Below the pieces are notes generated by a model. The model was not told the origin of the DNA. It was given only the letters and a program-made list of their open reading frames with translations, and ran no database searches. This document shows, piece after piece, positions 1 through 11,425 of a stretch of DNA of 64,000 nucleotides. The position numbers and the translations under genes are program-made. Each line of letters opens with the position of its first letter. The stretch's first letter is position 1. The DNA is taken from positions 14,331,501 to 14,395,500 of the forward strand of contig NC_135558.1 of assembly GCF_964340395.1 (NCBI RefSeq). Direction: 5' to 3'. Origin of the DNA: Glandiceps talaboti. Taxonomy: Eukaryota > Hemichordata > Enteropneusta > Spengelidae.

Positions 1-328
1 CCCTTGTCATAGAATTCCCAAATGTTTCTATTCATTCAGGCTGAACTATACTTTGACCTAATGTATTCTGACTCGTAATGATAATGACTCCCCTCCCCCC
101 CCCCCTTTAGATCATTAGTATTTTCCTTGGCTGAACGACGAAAAATATTGGGAATTCTAAACTAATATTTTTTCCACGCTTGAACTGCATGATAGAAGGA
201 AATTAACGAAGCTTAATTTGTATTTTAATCACGGAAACTTGAGGGACAACACATGCACGAGTCAATTTGAACAGAAAATAAGGATTATATACTCTGGTCG
301 TTTCACATCACGGCAACGCACGTCAATA

Positions 329-972
329 GAGAGTTTCGGCTACACGTTCAACGTGTACGCGCACGTGTGACGTAGGAGATTTTGTGCTACTACGTCGCAA
401 TTCTGACCTACTTCTCTGCGTACTGACAAGTTTCGCGGGCGTTTCGAACGTGGCGATGGCTGTTTACACGTAAGTAAACAACGTGAAATTTCTTTTAAAT
501 TTCTTTGTAAAATCATAACTAATATAATAAAAAATTTTGATGCTTTTAGCAAGGTTGACCCCTCACAACATAATACACCTCAGTAATTTTGTTTTCCTTG
601 ATAAAATATTTAAAATGCAGCCTTGAATCTGTGGCTGCCTTCACGTAACTGATTTTGCACAGAAATCACGATGTATGATGATGACTGTCGCTGCAATCTT
701 CAAGATACTACAGGGTGATTTTATTGTGAACATACGAGATTATTCAAGTAAAAATTTGTCTTGTCATAATGTAGAGTCATACGGTTATTGTCATTGCGCT
801 ATTTATGTCATATAACCAAAACATTAATGTCATATTTCGGTTAACCATGTAATCTATTATTGATATACGTAAACGGCTAGCCGAAGCAAAATTAGGTCAC
901 AGCTGATACGCGAACGTGAACGTGAGTGAGTTGCGCGTTCGCGTACACGTTGAACGTGTAGCCGAAACTCTC
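329..972. mobile_element. TA-flanked MITE in the intron of TRAF paralogue C
   Basis: A 33 bp perfect terminal inverted repeat starts GAGAGTTTCGGCTACACG at 329 and is found inverted ending at 972. TA dinucleotides lie directly outside both ends (327-328 and 973-974), which looks like a TA target-site duplication. Each terminal repeat contains an inner palindrome, TACACGTTcAACGTGTA. The interior has no convincing transposase ORF; a 70-codon minus ORF at 340-552 matches nothing I recognise. The TA duplication fits the Tc1/mariner superfamily (family knowledge), but the terminal bases are not typical enough to be sure. Confidence 0.75.
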
Positions 973-1278
973 TAATGTCACGACAACGCGTGTGTACTTC
1001 ACTAGTACTGATTCTGCTGTGTTAGAAATATCAGTCAAGACGTTCAAAATCATCATAACTTTCCCTGATTTTTCTTTGATATTATTGGCGCTGGTATAAT
1101 TATGTTATTCACCAATAGTTCTCTTCATTCAACCGGAAAATTTTCGGGACCTAAGGTTTGTCACAACTCGTCTCGCGACGATTAGAGTGATAAAGCCCCT
1201 TAGGTGACTCGTATTTTCCTTGGCTGAACAATGATAAATATTGGGGAATAACATCTAATTACCCATATTTAAGCTTAC

Positions 1279-2355
1279 CTCTTCTTTTTTCAAAACTGAA
1301 TCATAAACATCATCTTCTTTGCATGGCGTACACAATGCAGTACGATTACCATTCCTAATAGAAAGATATTTGAAGTCATCAAAATCGATAAACAACACAA
1401 TAGGGCTGAAATCTACATTTTGAAAATGTAGAGATACATATTTTAACACAGAAGTGTCATATGGTAAAACCATGTGATATCCAAATTACCATTTATGGTA
1501 TTCACACATACTTATTTATATAACTTGACGTCCACTATAGATATACCTTAAATAAATACAATTCCTGTTCTTTAATGACGTAATAAAGGAATTATATTAC
1601 TCTCTGAAAAATGTGTTGTACGTAACCAATCTTTGTGGAAATATCAATATCGAATCATACGCTGATGTTGGGAATTCACAAATTGTAATCGGACCATTTT
1701 GGCAATCCGGAGGTCTTTCGGGTCAATTGTTCAAGACGTAGTTCAATTATTTGTCATGTTTACACTCGTGTCTTTTTTGTTGACTATATAACCCGGAACT
1801 AAAATTCAAGTCTATTTTAAATGGAGGTCAACCTTTCTGTACCATATATAGGACACGTAATTTTACTTGTATTATTAGGTGGCTACATAAATATAACGTT
1901 ACGGATATGTATGATGCTACTACTTTTACATTCTCGTAAACCATAGCTGTTATTTCTTCCCTGATACTGCGAAAGTGGTGCGTCTTATACTGTGCCGTAA
2001 AATAGGCTGTGGTTTAGGACAATTCTAGTTTTACTCCTAACTTGTACGGTTGAGTAACAAAATACCAATTATCATGCTGCCAGTATATAAAGAAAAGCGA
2101 GCCGCGACAGTTTTTGTATCCGCTGCTGGTATATATCCTTATATCCAAGTGCATGTCCTGTGCAAAACTTTCAATCTTTGAACTGTAATATGGCAATATA
2201 ACATACCTTGTTATGATGTCGTCAATACACGGTGAACAATATCGATGACCACAGTAAGTCTGTATTGGGTTCTTCAATATAAGGTCACAATGACAGCATA
2301 TAAATTTAGCTTCGACGTCTTTCTCTGTTAGTATACATTTTGAATATCCAGTCAT
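1279..2355 (-). CDS. TRAF: TRAF-like adaptor, first two coding exons (paralogue C, runs off left edge)
   Basis: Two exons read on the minus strand: 2207-2355 (ATG at 2355; 149 bp; donor GTATGT) and 1279-1354 (acceptor TTAG, donor GTAAGC). The join is in phase. The protein begins MTGYSK and carries a RING finger with C20-x2-C23-x11-C35-x-H37-x2-C40-x2-C43, completed in exon 2 by C58-x2-C61. Exon 1 has the same length, the same cysteine spacing and nearly the same first residues (M-x-GYSK) as exon 1 of the two complete TRAF genes at 15-24 kb and 28-37 kb, so this is a third, more diverged member of the array. The zinc-finger, coiled-coil and MATH exons are not found in 1-1278 and presumably lie left of the window. 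It could also be a truncated copy; both RING exons are intact. Confidence 0.8.
1931..2020. repeat. Short foldback repeat, copy 1 of 3
   Basis: About 90 bp whose ends are roughly inverted (AAACCATAGC near the left end, GCTGTGGTTT near the right). It is clearly related to 46925-47021 in the same orientation (shared run CAGCTGTTATTTCTTCC-like at the left, GGTGCC-TAAAA at the right) and to 18009-18094 in the opposite orientation. Probably a small non-autonomous element. Confidence 0.6.
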
Positions 2356-3510
2356 AACAGGTAATGTAAGACAAACCTTTACTGAAAATAGGGAAAGCTA
2401 TTCAGAGTTGATCAAAGGCAATGTCTACCGACTTTTTAAAGCAGAATGTAATATCGCCTTACTTTATACCATTATAATAATTGCTGTCTAAATTTAGACA
2501 TGCGCACAGAGGTCAAAGTGCGACATCAAGGGAAACAACCGTCAGAGGCCCCATTGAATTACGTCCATGTGCGTATAAGGGATAAATTACAAATACCTTA
2601 CCTTAAACGGCATATGATTAATAAATCTTCGACAATCAATCCTTCATGGAAAAGCCCAAAGATGGGTGAAAAAAAGTAAAAATATATCAAGACGTAATTA
2701 AAAAAAATTGTGTGGTTCCGATTATGTTCAATTAGGTAGATTTGTTATTTTATTTATATTGTTTTCATAAGGGAGTGTAGTTATGTTTTCTGTTGTTTTC
2801 CAAATGGTCTCTGTGTTATTGGTTTTTTCCCATCACATGTACAGCCATTATAGTTAATATTGTCTTTTTAAGTTGATGTCAGTTTCCGCGTCCACTATTT
2901 CTGTCGAGACTTCACAATTTTCGCGATTTTATTGTTTGTTTTCGAACATGTAAAAAAGACGGTTTAGGGTCGGCAGTGAAAAGCTATAGCTAGGTGGGTG
3001 GGTAACCGGAACCACACAATGTTTTTTCTAGGCTTAAGTAGTCTGTGGTTTTGTTGATTTGTAAGTGAATAATGTTAGACCGTCGTCTACACCTGACCGC
3101 AGTCCCTCTATCATAGAGGGATTGACCGTCAGATAAGCGATCTTGTAGCTGAACAGTGTGTATGTCTTCATATTCAAGACTAATCTACACACTACACATA
3201 CATGGTCGTAAAGGGAATCTCCACCAAGAAGGTTTAGAGGGCGCATCGTGTATTGGTATACCCAAATACTTTATTAAAGGGACACAGGCCAAGTTTAGAC
3301 GGTTTTTTAATTTGGTGGTTGAAATGAAATACTTACGTAAAACCATCACGAAACTAATAAAGTATAGTGTTTACAACGATTCATGACTTCGATGGAGTTA
3401 AATATCATCTTCTGACTCTGCTAGCACAGCTAAAAGATTTGCGACAAATCGCCGGCGGCAAAACCTTGCAGCCATCTTATCATTGTATGTTCAGAGAATT
3501 TGAATGTTAT
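2356..3510. other. Intergenic, 5' flank of TRAF paralogue C
   Basis: No ORF with exon-like borders is seen. At 3270-3305 there is a 35 bp stretch starting ATTAAAGGGACACAGGCC that recurs inverted at about 11690-11725, so it is the end of a dispersed repeat. Confidence 0.5.
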
Positions 3511-3550
3511 CACGTGATAAGGACAACAAACTTCCGTGACGTCAAGATGG
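3511..3550 (+). promoter_or_regulatory. CRE/ETS/YY1-type promoter cluster
   Basis: Within 40 bp on the plus strand there is an E-box CACGTG (3511-3516), an ETS-type ACTTCCG (3530-3536), a perfect CRE TGACGTCA (3537-3544) and then CAAGATGGT, the usual form of a YY1 site overlapping a start codon. This set is typical of TATA-less animal promoters (family knowledge). Its use here is inferred. Confidence 0.45.
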
Positions 3551-3625
3551 TAATTTATGCTATGACCCATGACCCTCTTGAAAAACAATGGAAGCTGCTG
3601 GCTAGGCTGACCTTGCCGACGCAAT
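3547..3625 (+). CDS. Possible first coding exon of an unidentified plus-strand gene
   Basis: The ATG at 3547 sits inside the YY1-like motif of the promoter cluster and opens a 26-codon frame beginning MVIYAMTHDPLEK. A strong donor (AAT|GTAAGT) follows at 3626. I do not recognise the peptide and found no convincing next exon downstream on the plus strand, so this may be a lone or decayed exon, or part of a repeat. Confidence 0.3.
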
Positions 3626-5202
3626 GTAAGTGTGGTGAATTTTCTCTCTACGGATCTAGCTCTCTGTCCATTCTTATTTTTTATCTTGTATGACTCATCA
3701 TTATTGTTCGTTTTATTATTTATTTTCTTACGGGGTTTGCAAAGAAAAACAACTAGCGTAGGACCGAGAGAGACGTAGCGAAAGGGCTACGTGTGTTGTT
3801 CGCGCTAGCTGTCAGCTGGTCGAACGTCGATTACTTCACAATTTGTTTATCTTTAGTTACATGTAATTGTGGCGTCCACCTCGATGCCCACACTCGCGCA
3901 GATGTAAATCTATTTTGGCATAGCTAGCTTTGAGGATATTTACATGTGATTGACGGATAAGTACAATGCTAGAAGCCGTTCACAGCCTGTTATTTGGGCA
4001 TAGGCACCAGACGTGTTGTGAAACCTCATTGCCCAAAGTTTTCTATTTTCTTCAAGTGTACAATGGATTAGGTTCATAATGTCTGGCCTTTCATTTCTTC
4101 ACTTTTAAGAGTACATTTAGTTCAAATTGGTCCAAATAAAATGGGATTGTAGGTATATAATCAGAATTCTATCATTTATTTATTTAGGTAGTTTTTTATG
4201 GGGGTGAGGCTGTTGGAGAGTCAGTTATGGGGGGGGGGGGGAACAGATCTAGGATACTGCACACCTGACAGAAATAATTACAACACAGAAAAGTTGATCA
4301 ATATTTATTATATTATCTGTACAATGTCTTGCATATCTACTGTGTAAAAATAGAAAATAACAATAGTATACAACATTTTTACATCTGAACCCTTTTTACC
4401 ATTCTTTTAACTAGGCAACCTGGCACCATGGGCAGCAGTATAAAGGGCAAAGTCACGGATGGAATAATCAATGCAAATCAACGGTCTGTGTTTGAGCCAC
4501 ATGTTCAATGACAAAACAGACTTAACAAACTGCTCACTCAGTAAACTCTCACTAAGTATGGTGAGCAACAATGACCAAAGGTTTGCATAATTATTTATCA
4601 GCATATGCCAACCAACTGAAAGTGAAATGTGCTACTGTAGTATGCAGCTAGGATTCTACATATCAAACATGCTGCTATGAATTCCTTACATTTTTAGTGA
4701 AATATTTTCATAGGTCTACACAAACCAATGGTATATAATATTGTCTGATTCTTGAAAACCATAGTAAGTGAACACAATCAATGTTTATGCAGTGCATGTA
4801 TATTTTAGTTTTATATGGTAAACCACATAGCATCATATCGCATAATAGAAATACACTTTCACTGCTAATGTACAATGATTGCTATCAATGACTAATTGTT
4901 AGTTTTGATAATGTCTCCTTTAAAATCATTTATGGACAGCCTATGAAACCCCATACTTACATACATGCACACACACATTACCCTTACCTCTGTCATGTAG
5001 GTTGTATGAATAAATTGATTGTGATTACTATTAAATCTTACTTTTCGTGTCTCTAGTGTGTTTAGTGTGCATACAGGCTGTTACAAGATTGTGTTCAATG
5101 TTTTTACTCATAAACATCCTGCAAACCATAACATAAAGATAACTTGGAAGTGTGACAATACAACTTTGTCAAGGAAGTCATTATTTCCACATTTTGTTGA
5201 TG

Positions 5203-5484
5203 TATGTATGTACGTACGTACGTACGTATGTACGTATGTATGTATGTATGTATGCGTGTGTGCATGTATGTGTGTATGTATCTATGTATGTATGTATGTA
5301 TGTATGTACATACGTACATACGTACGTACGTATGTATGTATGTATGTGTGTGCATGTATGTATGTATGTATGTATCTATCTATCTGTGTGTATGTATGTA
5401 TCTATCTATGTATGTATCTATTTATGTATGTATGTATGAATGTATGTATGTATGTATGTATGTATCTATTTATGTATGTTTGCA
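5203..5484. repeat. (TATG)n/(TACG)n microsatellite
   Basis: A long tetranucleotide array, mainly TATG with interspersed TACG and TATC variants. Overlapping open frames across it code only for MYVCTYV-type repeats and are not genes. Confidence 0.95.
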
Positions 5485-5797
5485 CATGTAATCAGTTGTG
5501 TGATTTGTATGACTGACAGTAATTACTAAAGATATGTCAATATAGTGCAAATAGGCATAATTCTCTCGGGGGACTTTGCAAGGGGTGGGCTGGGGGGATT
5601 GGTCATGTTTTCGAAGCATGTCGAAGGGGGATGTTCATATTTTAGAAACCCGTCCGGGGGGAGGGGGTTCACATTATACGTTGACTCATTATTTATTCTA
5701 AAATGCACTCTGCACTATTTCAAACAAAGTCTACAATTCTGAGAGAAACAACACACATCCCTTCAAATGAAGAGTAGTATATAAACTGATGGAATCA

Positions 5798-6060
5798 CAC
5801 ACACTTCCCTACATACAATATACTCGAGACATAACTTTTTGAAAGTCTGAAAGTCAAGACTTTTTGAGGTCTGAAAGTCCCCATCATGTATTGTCTATGG
5901 AAAAAGTGCCAAAGCCATAAGTTTAAATATTACATATTACAATTAAACTGATGGAACTGAGCTTTTTTCCATAAACAATACATGGGAACTTTCAGACCTC
6001 AAAAAGTCTTGACTTTCAAAAAGTTATGTCTTGAGTGTATTGTATACAGGGAAGTGTGTG
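5798..6060. mobile_element. Foldback element with ~105 bp arms
   Basis: The left arm (about 5798-5915) starts CACACACTTCCCTACATAC, and its near-exact reverse complement occupies about 5955-6060 (ending GGGAAGTGTGTG). Both contain the unit CTTTTTGAAAGTC and GACTTTTTGAGGTCTGAAAG. A spacer of about 40 bp separates them. No coding capacity. Confidence 0.75.
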
Positions 6061-6165
6061 CGGTTTCCACGCAAAGAGTGACCTGTGTCACAGACATGCT
6101 GAATACAAGCTTTTGTAGAAAGACAAAGTAAAACTTGGGAGTGGCTCACGTTGGAAAAAGTTTTG

Positions 6166-6721
6166 GCCAGCAACGAGTATAAAGTTGGCGGCAGATTCAG
6201 ATTCAGGTAGCGTCATATTGAGTGTCAGATAGTCTCAGATCCGAAGACACCCGACGGATTCAATCAAACCTGAAATAATACCATTGAGACTACAGGGAAA
6301 GATTCTCTTGATGGAAGGTGGAATGTCTCTGCCTGCACAATTGTTAAAATTCAAATTTAAATTATTTTTAAAAATGGCAACATAAACTTAATTTTTACTG
6401 ACACCTTTACTGACGCCATGTACATTATTGGCAAAATGTATCAACCAACGAACATACAGTGGCTGAACTTGGGGCTATCAATGTCATGGTGGCAAGTATT
6501 TCAACTCTATTTCACATATTTTTCCCAAATAAAAATTGTGCAAGCAGAGACATTCCTACTGCCATCGAAAGGTTGTGAAGGGGAATATTTCCCTGTAGTC
6601 TCAACAGTATTATTTCAGGTTTGTCCTTCCGGCCAGCCGTCGGGTGTCTTCAGATCTAAGGCTATCTGACGCTCAATATGACGCTATCTGAATCTGACGC
6701 CAACTTTATACTCATTAGCCA
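6166..6721. mobile_element. Foldback MITE with ~175 bp arms
   Basis: Left arm about 6166-6345, right arm about 6540-6721 inverted. Both contain GAGTATAAAGTTGGCG, AGATTCAG, GCGTCATATTGAG and GAAGACACCCGACGG in mirrored order. The centre has an 83-codon plus-strand frame that lies partly in the arm and looks like a chance ORF. The arms have drifted, so the element is not recent. Confidence 0.75.
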
Positions 6722-6825
6722 GCAGATACTAGAGTGATATGAAATGGCCAAGGAAACAAATGAAAGCCAAGAGGAAGAAGAAATAAACAGCAGTGCTTCC
6801 AGCTCCACTGACTCGAGAGGATGAT

Positions 6826-6900
6826 TATGATGATGATGATGTTGATGATGATGATCATGTTGTTTTGGTTGTTTTTGTTGTTGTTGTTGTTGTTGTCCTC
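6826..6900. repeat. (GAT)n then (TTG)n microsatellite
   Basis: Trinucleotide runs ATGATG and TTGTTG back to back. Downstream (6900-6990) is a short plus-strand acidic/serine-rich frame (SDSDTKESDSESSEK) that resembles the acidic stretch at 31.24 kb inside another element. I do not call it a gene. Confidence 0.7.
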
Positions 6901-7059
6901 AATGTATTGAATGACAGTGATAGTGACACTAAGGAAAGCGACAGTGAGAGTAGTGAAAAAAACAATCCACAAAGTGATACTGAGTTTTCAGTGTTATTAC
7001 AGGTTACTCTATCGAGGAGAGTGTGTACCACATGGAAATCACGATATCCATTATAAACA

Positions 7060-8516
7060 AAGAATAATGTACCAGTAAGTTTGGTAATACCTGTGCATGG
7101 CAGAAATATGTGTTGTATAATCAAATTCATTAAAGGGACAGTATCTGTAACTTGATGAACTTGTTTCAATACTTTCGTTCTGTGTCAAGTGCAGTTTCTT
7201 GTTCTACTCTTTAAAACATGCTGAAATACCCTGTATTTGGCTTGTCAACAAAGCATGTATATGTGTAAAGTGCACTGTTATTGTTGATAGTTTTAGTCCA
7301 GACTAAAATTCACTTGTAAAAAATAACAATGCAGTTTGTTCATATACAGGTTGTGTTTACGTTTACAAGTGTTAGCCAAAGACAGGAGTGTTTCAATGTG
7401 TGTTATGGAGTAGGACAAGAAACTAAAAACCGTAGTTGATAAACAGAACAAAACATATTGAAAAAATCATTAAACGTTACATCTACTATGTCCACATAAT
7501 TTCCATCCATCTATCAGTGAATTTGTCATTTTGAGATGGGGGAGGTCAGATTTTAGAACTTTGGCTTGACAGGGGGTCACATTTTACAGCTCAGACATAC
7601 CCTAAATCCCCCTCCCCCCCCAGTCTAGTGGTATCTAGACACCTGTTGCTCCACCAGAAGAGATGTGGGAGGTGGAGTTACTGGTGCTAGATGTGTTGAT
7701 ATTCTCCTTGGATCAGTTGGCTCCAGTTCTCTCGTGTTGCATTCCCCCTTTTTTCTTCCAGCTGTGTTTGTAGAATTTATTTTTTCTAGGCTGTATAATG
7801 TGGATATGTTTTCTGTTCTTTCACTGTTTTCGTAGACCATGTGCTGCTCTTTTTATTGTAGCCTCTATGATACCTTCAAGATAGAATTAAGAAAGATATA
7901 TTTTTTGAAATAGAGATTTTGCAAAACAGTTCACAAAATGAGTTCGCCGCTAGAGGATTGTTCATCTGTTGTTGCATAATGACACATGGTATGTTCTTCT
8001 GATTTACCCTGCAATTTGAATGCAGGGTATATTTGTGTCTCGTAGTAGAAGCTACATAAACTGTGCAGATCTTTCATGAAGAGAGTGGGTTTGAAAGGGG
8101 ACACTAAACACAACTTATGTTCAAGTCATACATCAACTCAATAGCAAACTATAATGAGTTCAACAAAACAACTTACATATATGTGGTTTAAATAGAGTAC
8201 TGTACATAGATGACTCACTGCTTCTACAGACAGCACTGTTGAACCTCTGTTCAGTTGTGCTAACAAGTGATGCAAGCACCAGAATTGTGACTGTGTGCAT
8301 TCCATTTATTGTGCGTGAAATGTACGTGCACACAAGGGCAAGCTTGGGTCATAAAAAGAAAGCTTGTATCTCATAATAAATGAGTACTATGCGTAATGAA
8401 TTTCATATGACAAATATAGCTACTTTACTGGACAAACTTGATACTTGCATCTTCAGGAACTGATGTACATCTTAAAATTCATATAAATATTATCAAAAAC
8501 AAATGAGTGCACTTAC
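7060..8516. other. Non-coding stretch
   Basis: Contains another ATTAAAGGGACA-type repeat end at about 7130 and GC-run repeats at 7530-7625 resembling the poly-G family seen at 30.5, 33.5 and 37.5 kb. I looked here for the next exon of the transposase-like gene (minus strand) and did not find one. Confidence 0.4.
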
Positions 8517-9637
8517 CAAGTAGAACCAGTGTTTCACCCTCAAATGATGCACATAGCTCTAACTGGTGTTCCTTCCAAAATTTGTCTACGCATGGTACAA
8601 GGCAGGTTCTTTGTATTCTGTTGAATGTGGTCTGACACAATAACTTCAAAGAGAGCACCTTGGCAAACCTATCAATTTTTGCATAGTTGTTGCCTGACAA
8701 CAATATTGCTGCTGCTGTCATTAGATCTCCACTATGTAACCTGCTATTCAGAACTGGTTGCGAGCACCATTTGTATTCGAGGTGTCCAGCTGGACATGTC
8801 TGAATATAAATCACAAATTTCAATATGTATTACAACTAGGTACATTTAAAAAGTCAGGATGGTGTAACCACTGGCAAATATACAAACTAAAACGAAAAAT
8901 TGATCAACGGATCTAATCACATTCTTCATCCAAGGAGCTGAATTTTCTGTGATGTGATAGCATATCTTCTATTTCAAATATTATCTTGTGGTCAAGGTAA
9001 GAATCACAATAAAACTTTTTTATTGTGCATGGTAACAGAATACAGAACACATAGTACATATCTTCATCCTTTTGGTACCAAGCATTCGTAATATCAGTAA
9101 AATGAGACGCAGTATAGTGTACAATTTTAGATGAAGTTCAAGATCTTAGATTGTAATTTCACAAAACAAGCAGCTCTTATCATACATAATACATATCAAT
9201 AACTTGAGTAGAGTAGAGTACTCCTTTGTAGTTTAATACTCTTTGTATAGTTTTCATTAGTGACATGAGACCAATTTTGAAAAAAAAATGTGCATTAAAA
9301 TAGAAACCCCAGATTTTTTGTTGAATAACAACAAATACCTTACCGATCTGATTCACTTGCTGCAGAAATTTCAGAAATGTCAGGACCACTTAATTCCTTC
9401 ATTGCACCCATGTAATAGCTGTGAATTGGGGTTGAAGTGGTGGTGGTAATTATTTGTTCAGTAACTTTACACTGCTGTCCACGAGACCTGAAAAGCATGT
9501 GAAACAATACAACTTTAAACTCTTATACAATATATGTTATTTTTAAATATTACTGAACCTTTTGCATGCATTTAAATTCAACAAATTCAGAGTGAGTTGC
9601 AGCACTGGTACGTACGTACGTACGTACATACATACAT

Positions 9638-9700
<63 letters not shown>

Positions 9701-11425
9701 TACATACATACATACATACATACATACATACATACATACAATTAGTTTCTAGCCAATGGAATACCAAGAGTTCAAATCAAAGTTCACAGTGAAAGCTAAA
9801 AGTTAAAATATTTACATCAGCTGTGGACCTCGCTTCATCATCTTGTTGCCTTGTGGTAAATGCTGGGTCTTCCATCATTGTAGCATGATGTGATGTACTT
9901 GGCAGTGGTTCACCCCTTCTACACTCCTTATGATCATGATACCTACCGCATAATGTAAAAACACTTGATTACAATACTGCAGTACAAGAAATTGTATTAT
10001 TATTATTAGACTTACTTAGTCTTCTGGCTTTCCTAATTGTCCTTATTTTGCAGTGCTAACTTGTTTAGTCAGTCAAAGCAGTACTGGTAAAAAACAGGAG
10101 TCAAAGACAGTAGGTTTTAGGTATTGTGTAATCATCAAGAAGGGGTTATAAATTGGAATTTAAGGCATTGATTGCTGATGTCATAGCTACACAAACTAAT
10201 TTATCCATTCTAATATAAAATAATGGCAGTCAATGAAGCTGTGACTAATAAGTATGTACAAGTACACTATCTGTACATTTAATTCATGTGGAGAACATGC
10301 CACTTGACAGATGCTTTCTAAATAAAACTAAAACAAACATGCAGTCATAATTGACACAATGAATTCATAAACCCCCCTCTCACCCCCCCCCCCCCACACA
10401 CACACACACATCAAACAACTAATGTATCCGTCATAAATCACTGGAAATAACTTTGAACATAAAACAAACAAGAGCTACTTCAAACGATCTCCAAGAACAA
10501 CAACGACCAAACAATTTTCAATGCAATTGTAACGCACTTGTATGGTTTCATGTACTCAAAACAGCTTGCATATCGTTTGACCATGGAGATATACCTCCGT
10601 ACGCTCACTAAGTCTAACTATAAATATGTGCATAAAAAAAAGAAATAGTAATTTTTTAGTTATTACACTTCTCCTCTGCATTGAGATAATCTTATAGTAT
10701 AGCTATTTATCGACCCGGGCAGTCGAAGCGATTACTCGATTCTGACTTGCAGTCGATCATGCAAGTAGCACTACGCTACGTATAGCAGTACAGTACAGTA
10801 GCACCTCGAAGTTTGTCTTGGACAGTTCCCGTGAGTATTGCAAAATTGTGTAATGGAGAGCGTACGGTAATTGGTAAGGCTGGATCGATCACGCTGAAAA
10901 CGTCAGCGAGTAAGCTTAGTAAATGTTGAGCCGATCCGCGAGTTCTCAAATCTAATACCAATAGTAACACTACGCACAACTTCAACAGGAAGTGAGTGTA
11001 TCGTGTATAGCGTACAGCTTGCTATAAGTACAACAGAACGTTATTCACCTTTACAATATTGTCACCACATTCGAATACAATAGAAATGACCTTAATTGGT
11101 GCATGAATCCCGAAATAAATTTCACTGTACCTCACAGTGCACAGTAGAAAGTGCAAACATGTAGGTTGTAAACATCATGACATTACACGACACTCAGCAA
11201 AACATGTACAATCATGGCTTTCTACGCATGCATTTATACTTACCAGTTTATCAAGAATTCCGCAACTTCTCGATTACTCTTCAACGTCAGTTTGTCCTTT
11301 ATTGCTTTCCAGCGGTCGATCTGCCCAAAAATATTTATTTTCCCTGAGGTAAACACTGCTCGTGACCCTTTTTTAGCCGAACTGCTTACCATCGGACGAC
11401 CGGGGCCAAGCTTATGTGCCTCCAT
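8517..11425 (-). CDS. Transposase-like gene, partial (N-terminal exons and one conserved core exon)
   Basis: Minus-strand exons: 11244-11425 (ATG at 11425, MEAHKLGPGRPMVSSS..., ends in phase 2 at a GTAAGT donor), 9816-9942 (first base completes the codon; begins YHDHKECRRGE), 9344-9474 or 9344-9487 (two possible acceptors), and 8517-8799. The last codes for AGHLEYKWCSQPVLN, then HSGDLMTAAAILLSGNNYAKI and ends ...GETLVLLG at a GTAAGT donor. The exon set resembles multi-exon THAP/transposase-like proteins that are common but unnamed in invertebrate and fish genomes (recognised by pattern, not by search). The phase between 9344 and 8799 does not match, so an exon is missing or unrecognised, and the catalytic C-terminal part is not seen. 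It may be a decayed transposon or a truncated domesticated gene. Confidence 0.5.
9610..9740. repeat. (TACG)n(TACA)n(CA)n(CATA)n microsatellite
   Basis: Compound array inside an intron of the transposase-like gene. All ORFs across it are repeat artefacts. Confidence 0.95.

Noticed and set aside
5058-5516. Overlapping 80-150 codon frames coding for MYVCTYV-type peptides
   Set aside because: They are translations of TATG/TACG microsatellites, open in several frames on both strands; the same holds at 9.6, 13.1, 13.9, 22.3, 24.4 and 30.9 kb.
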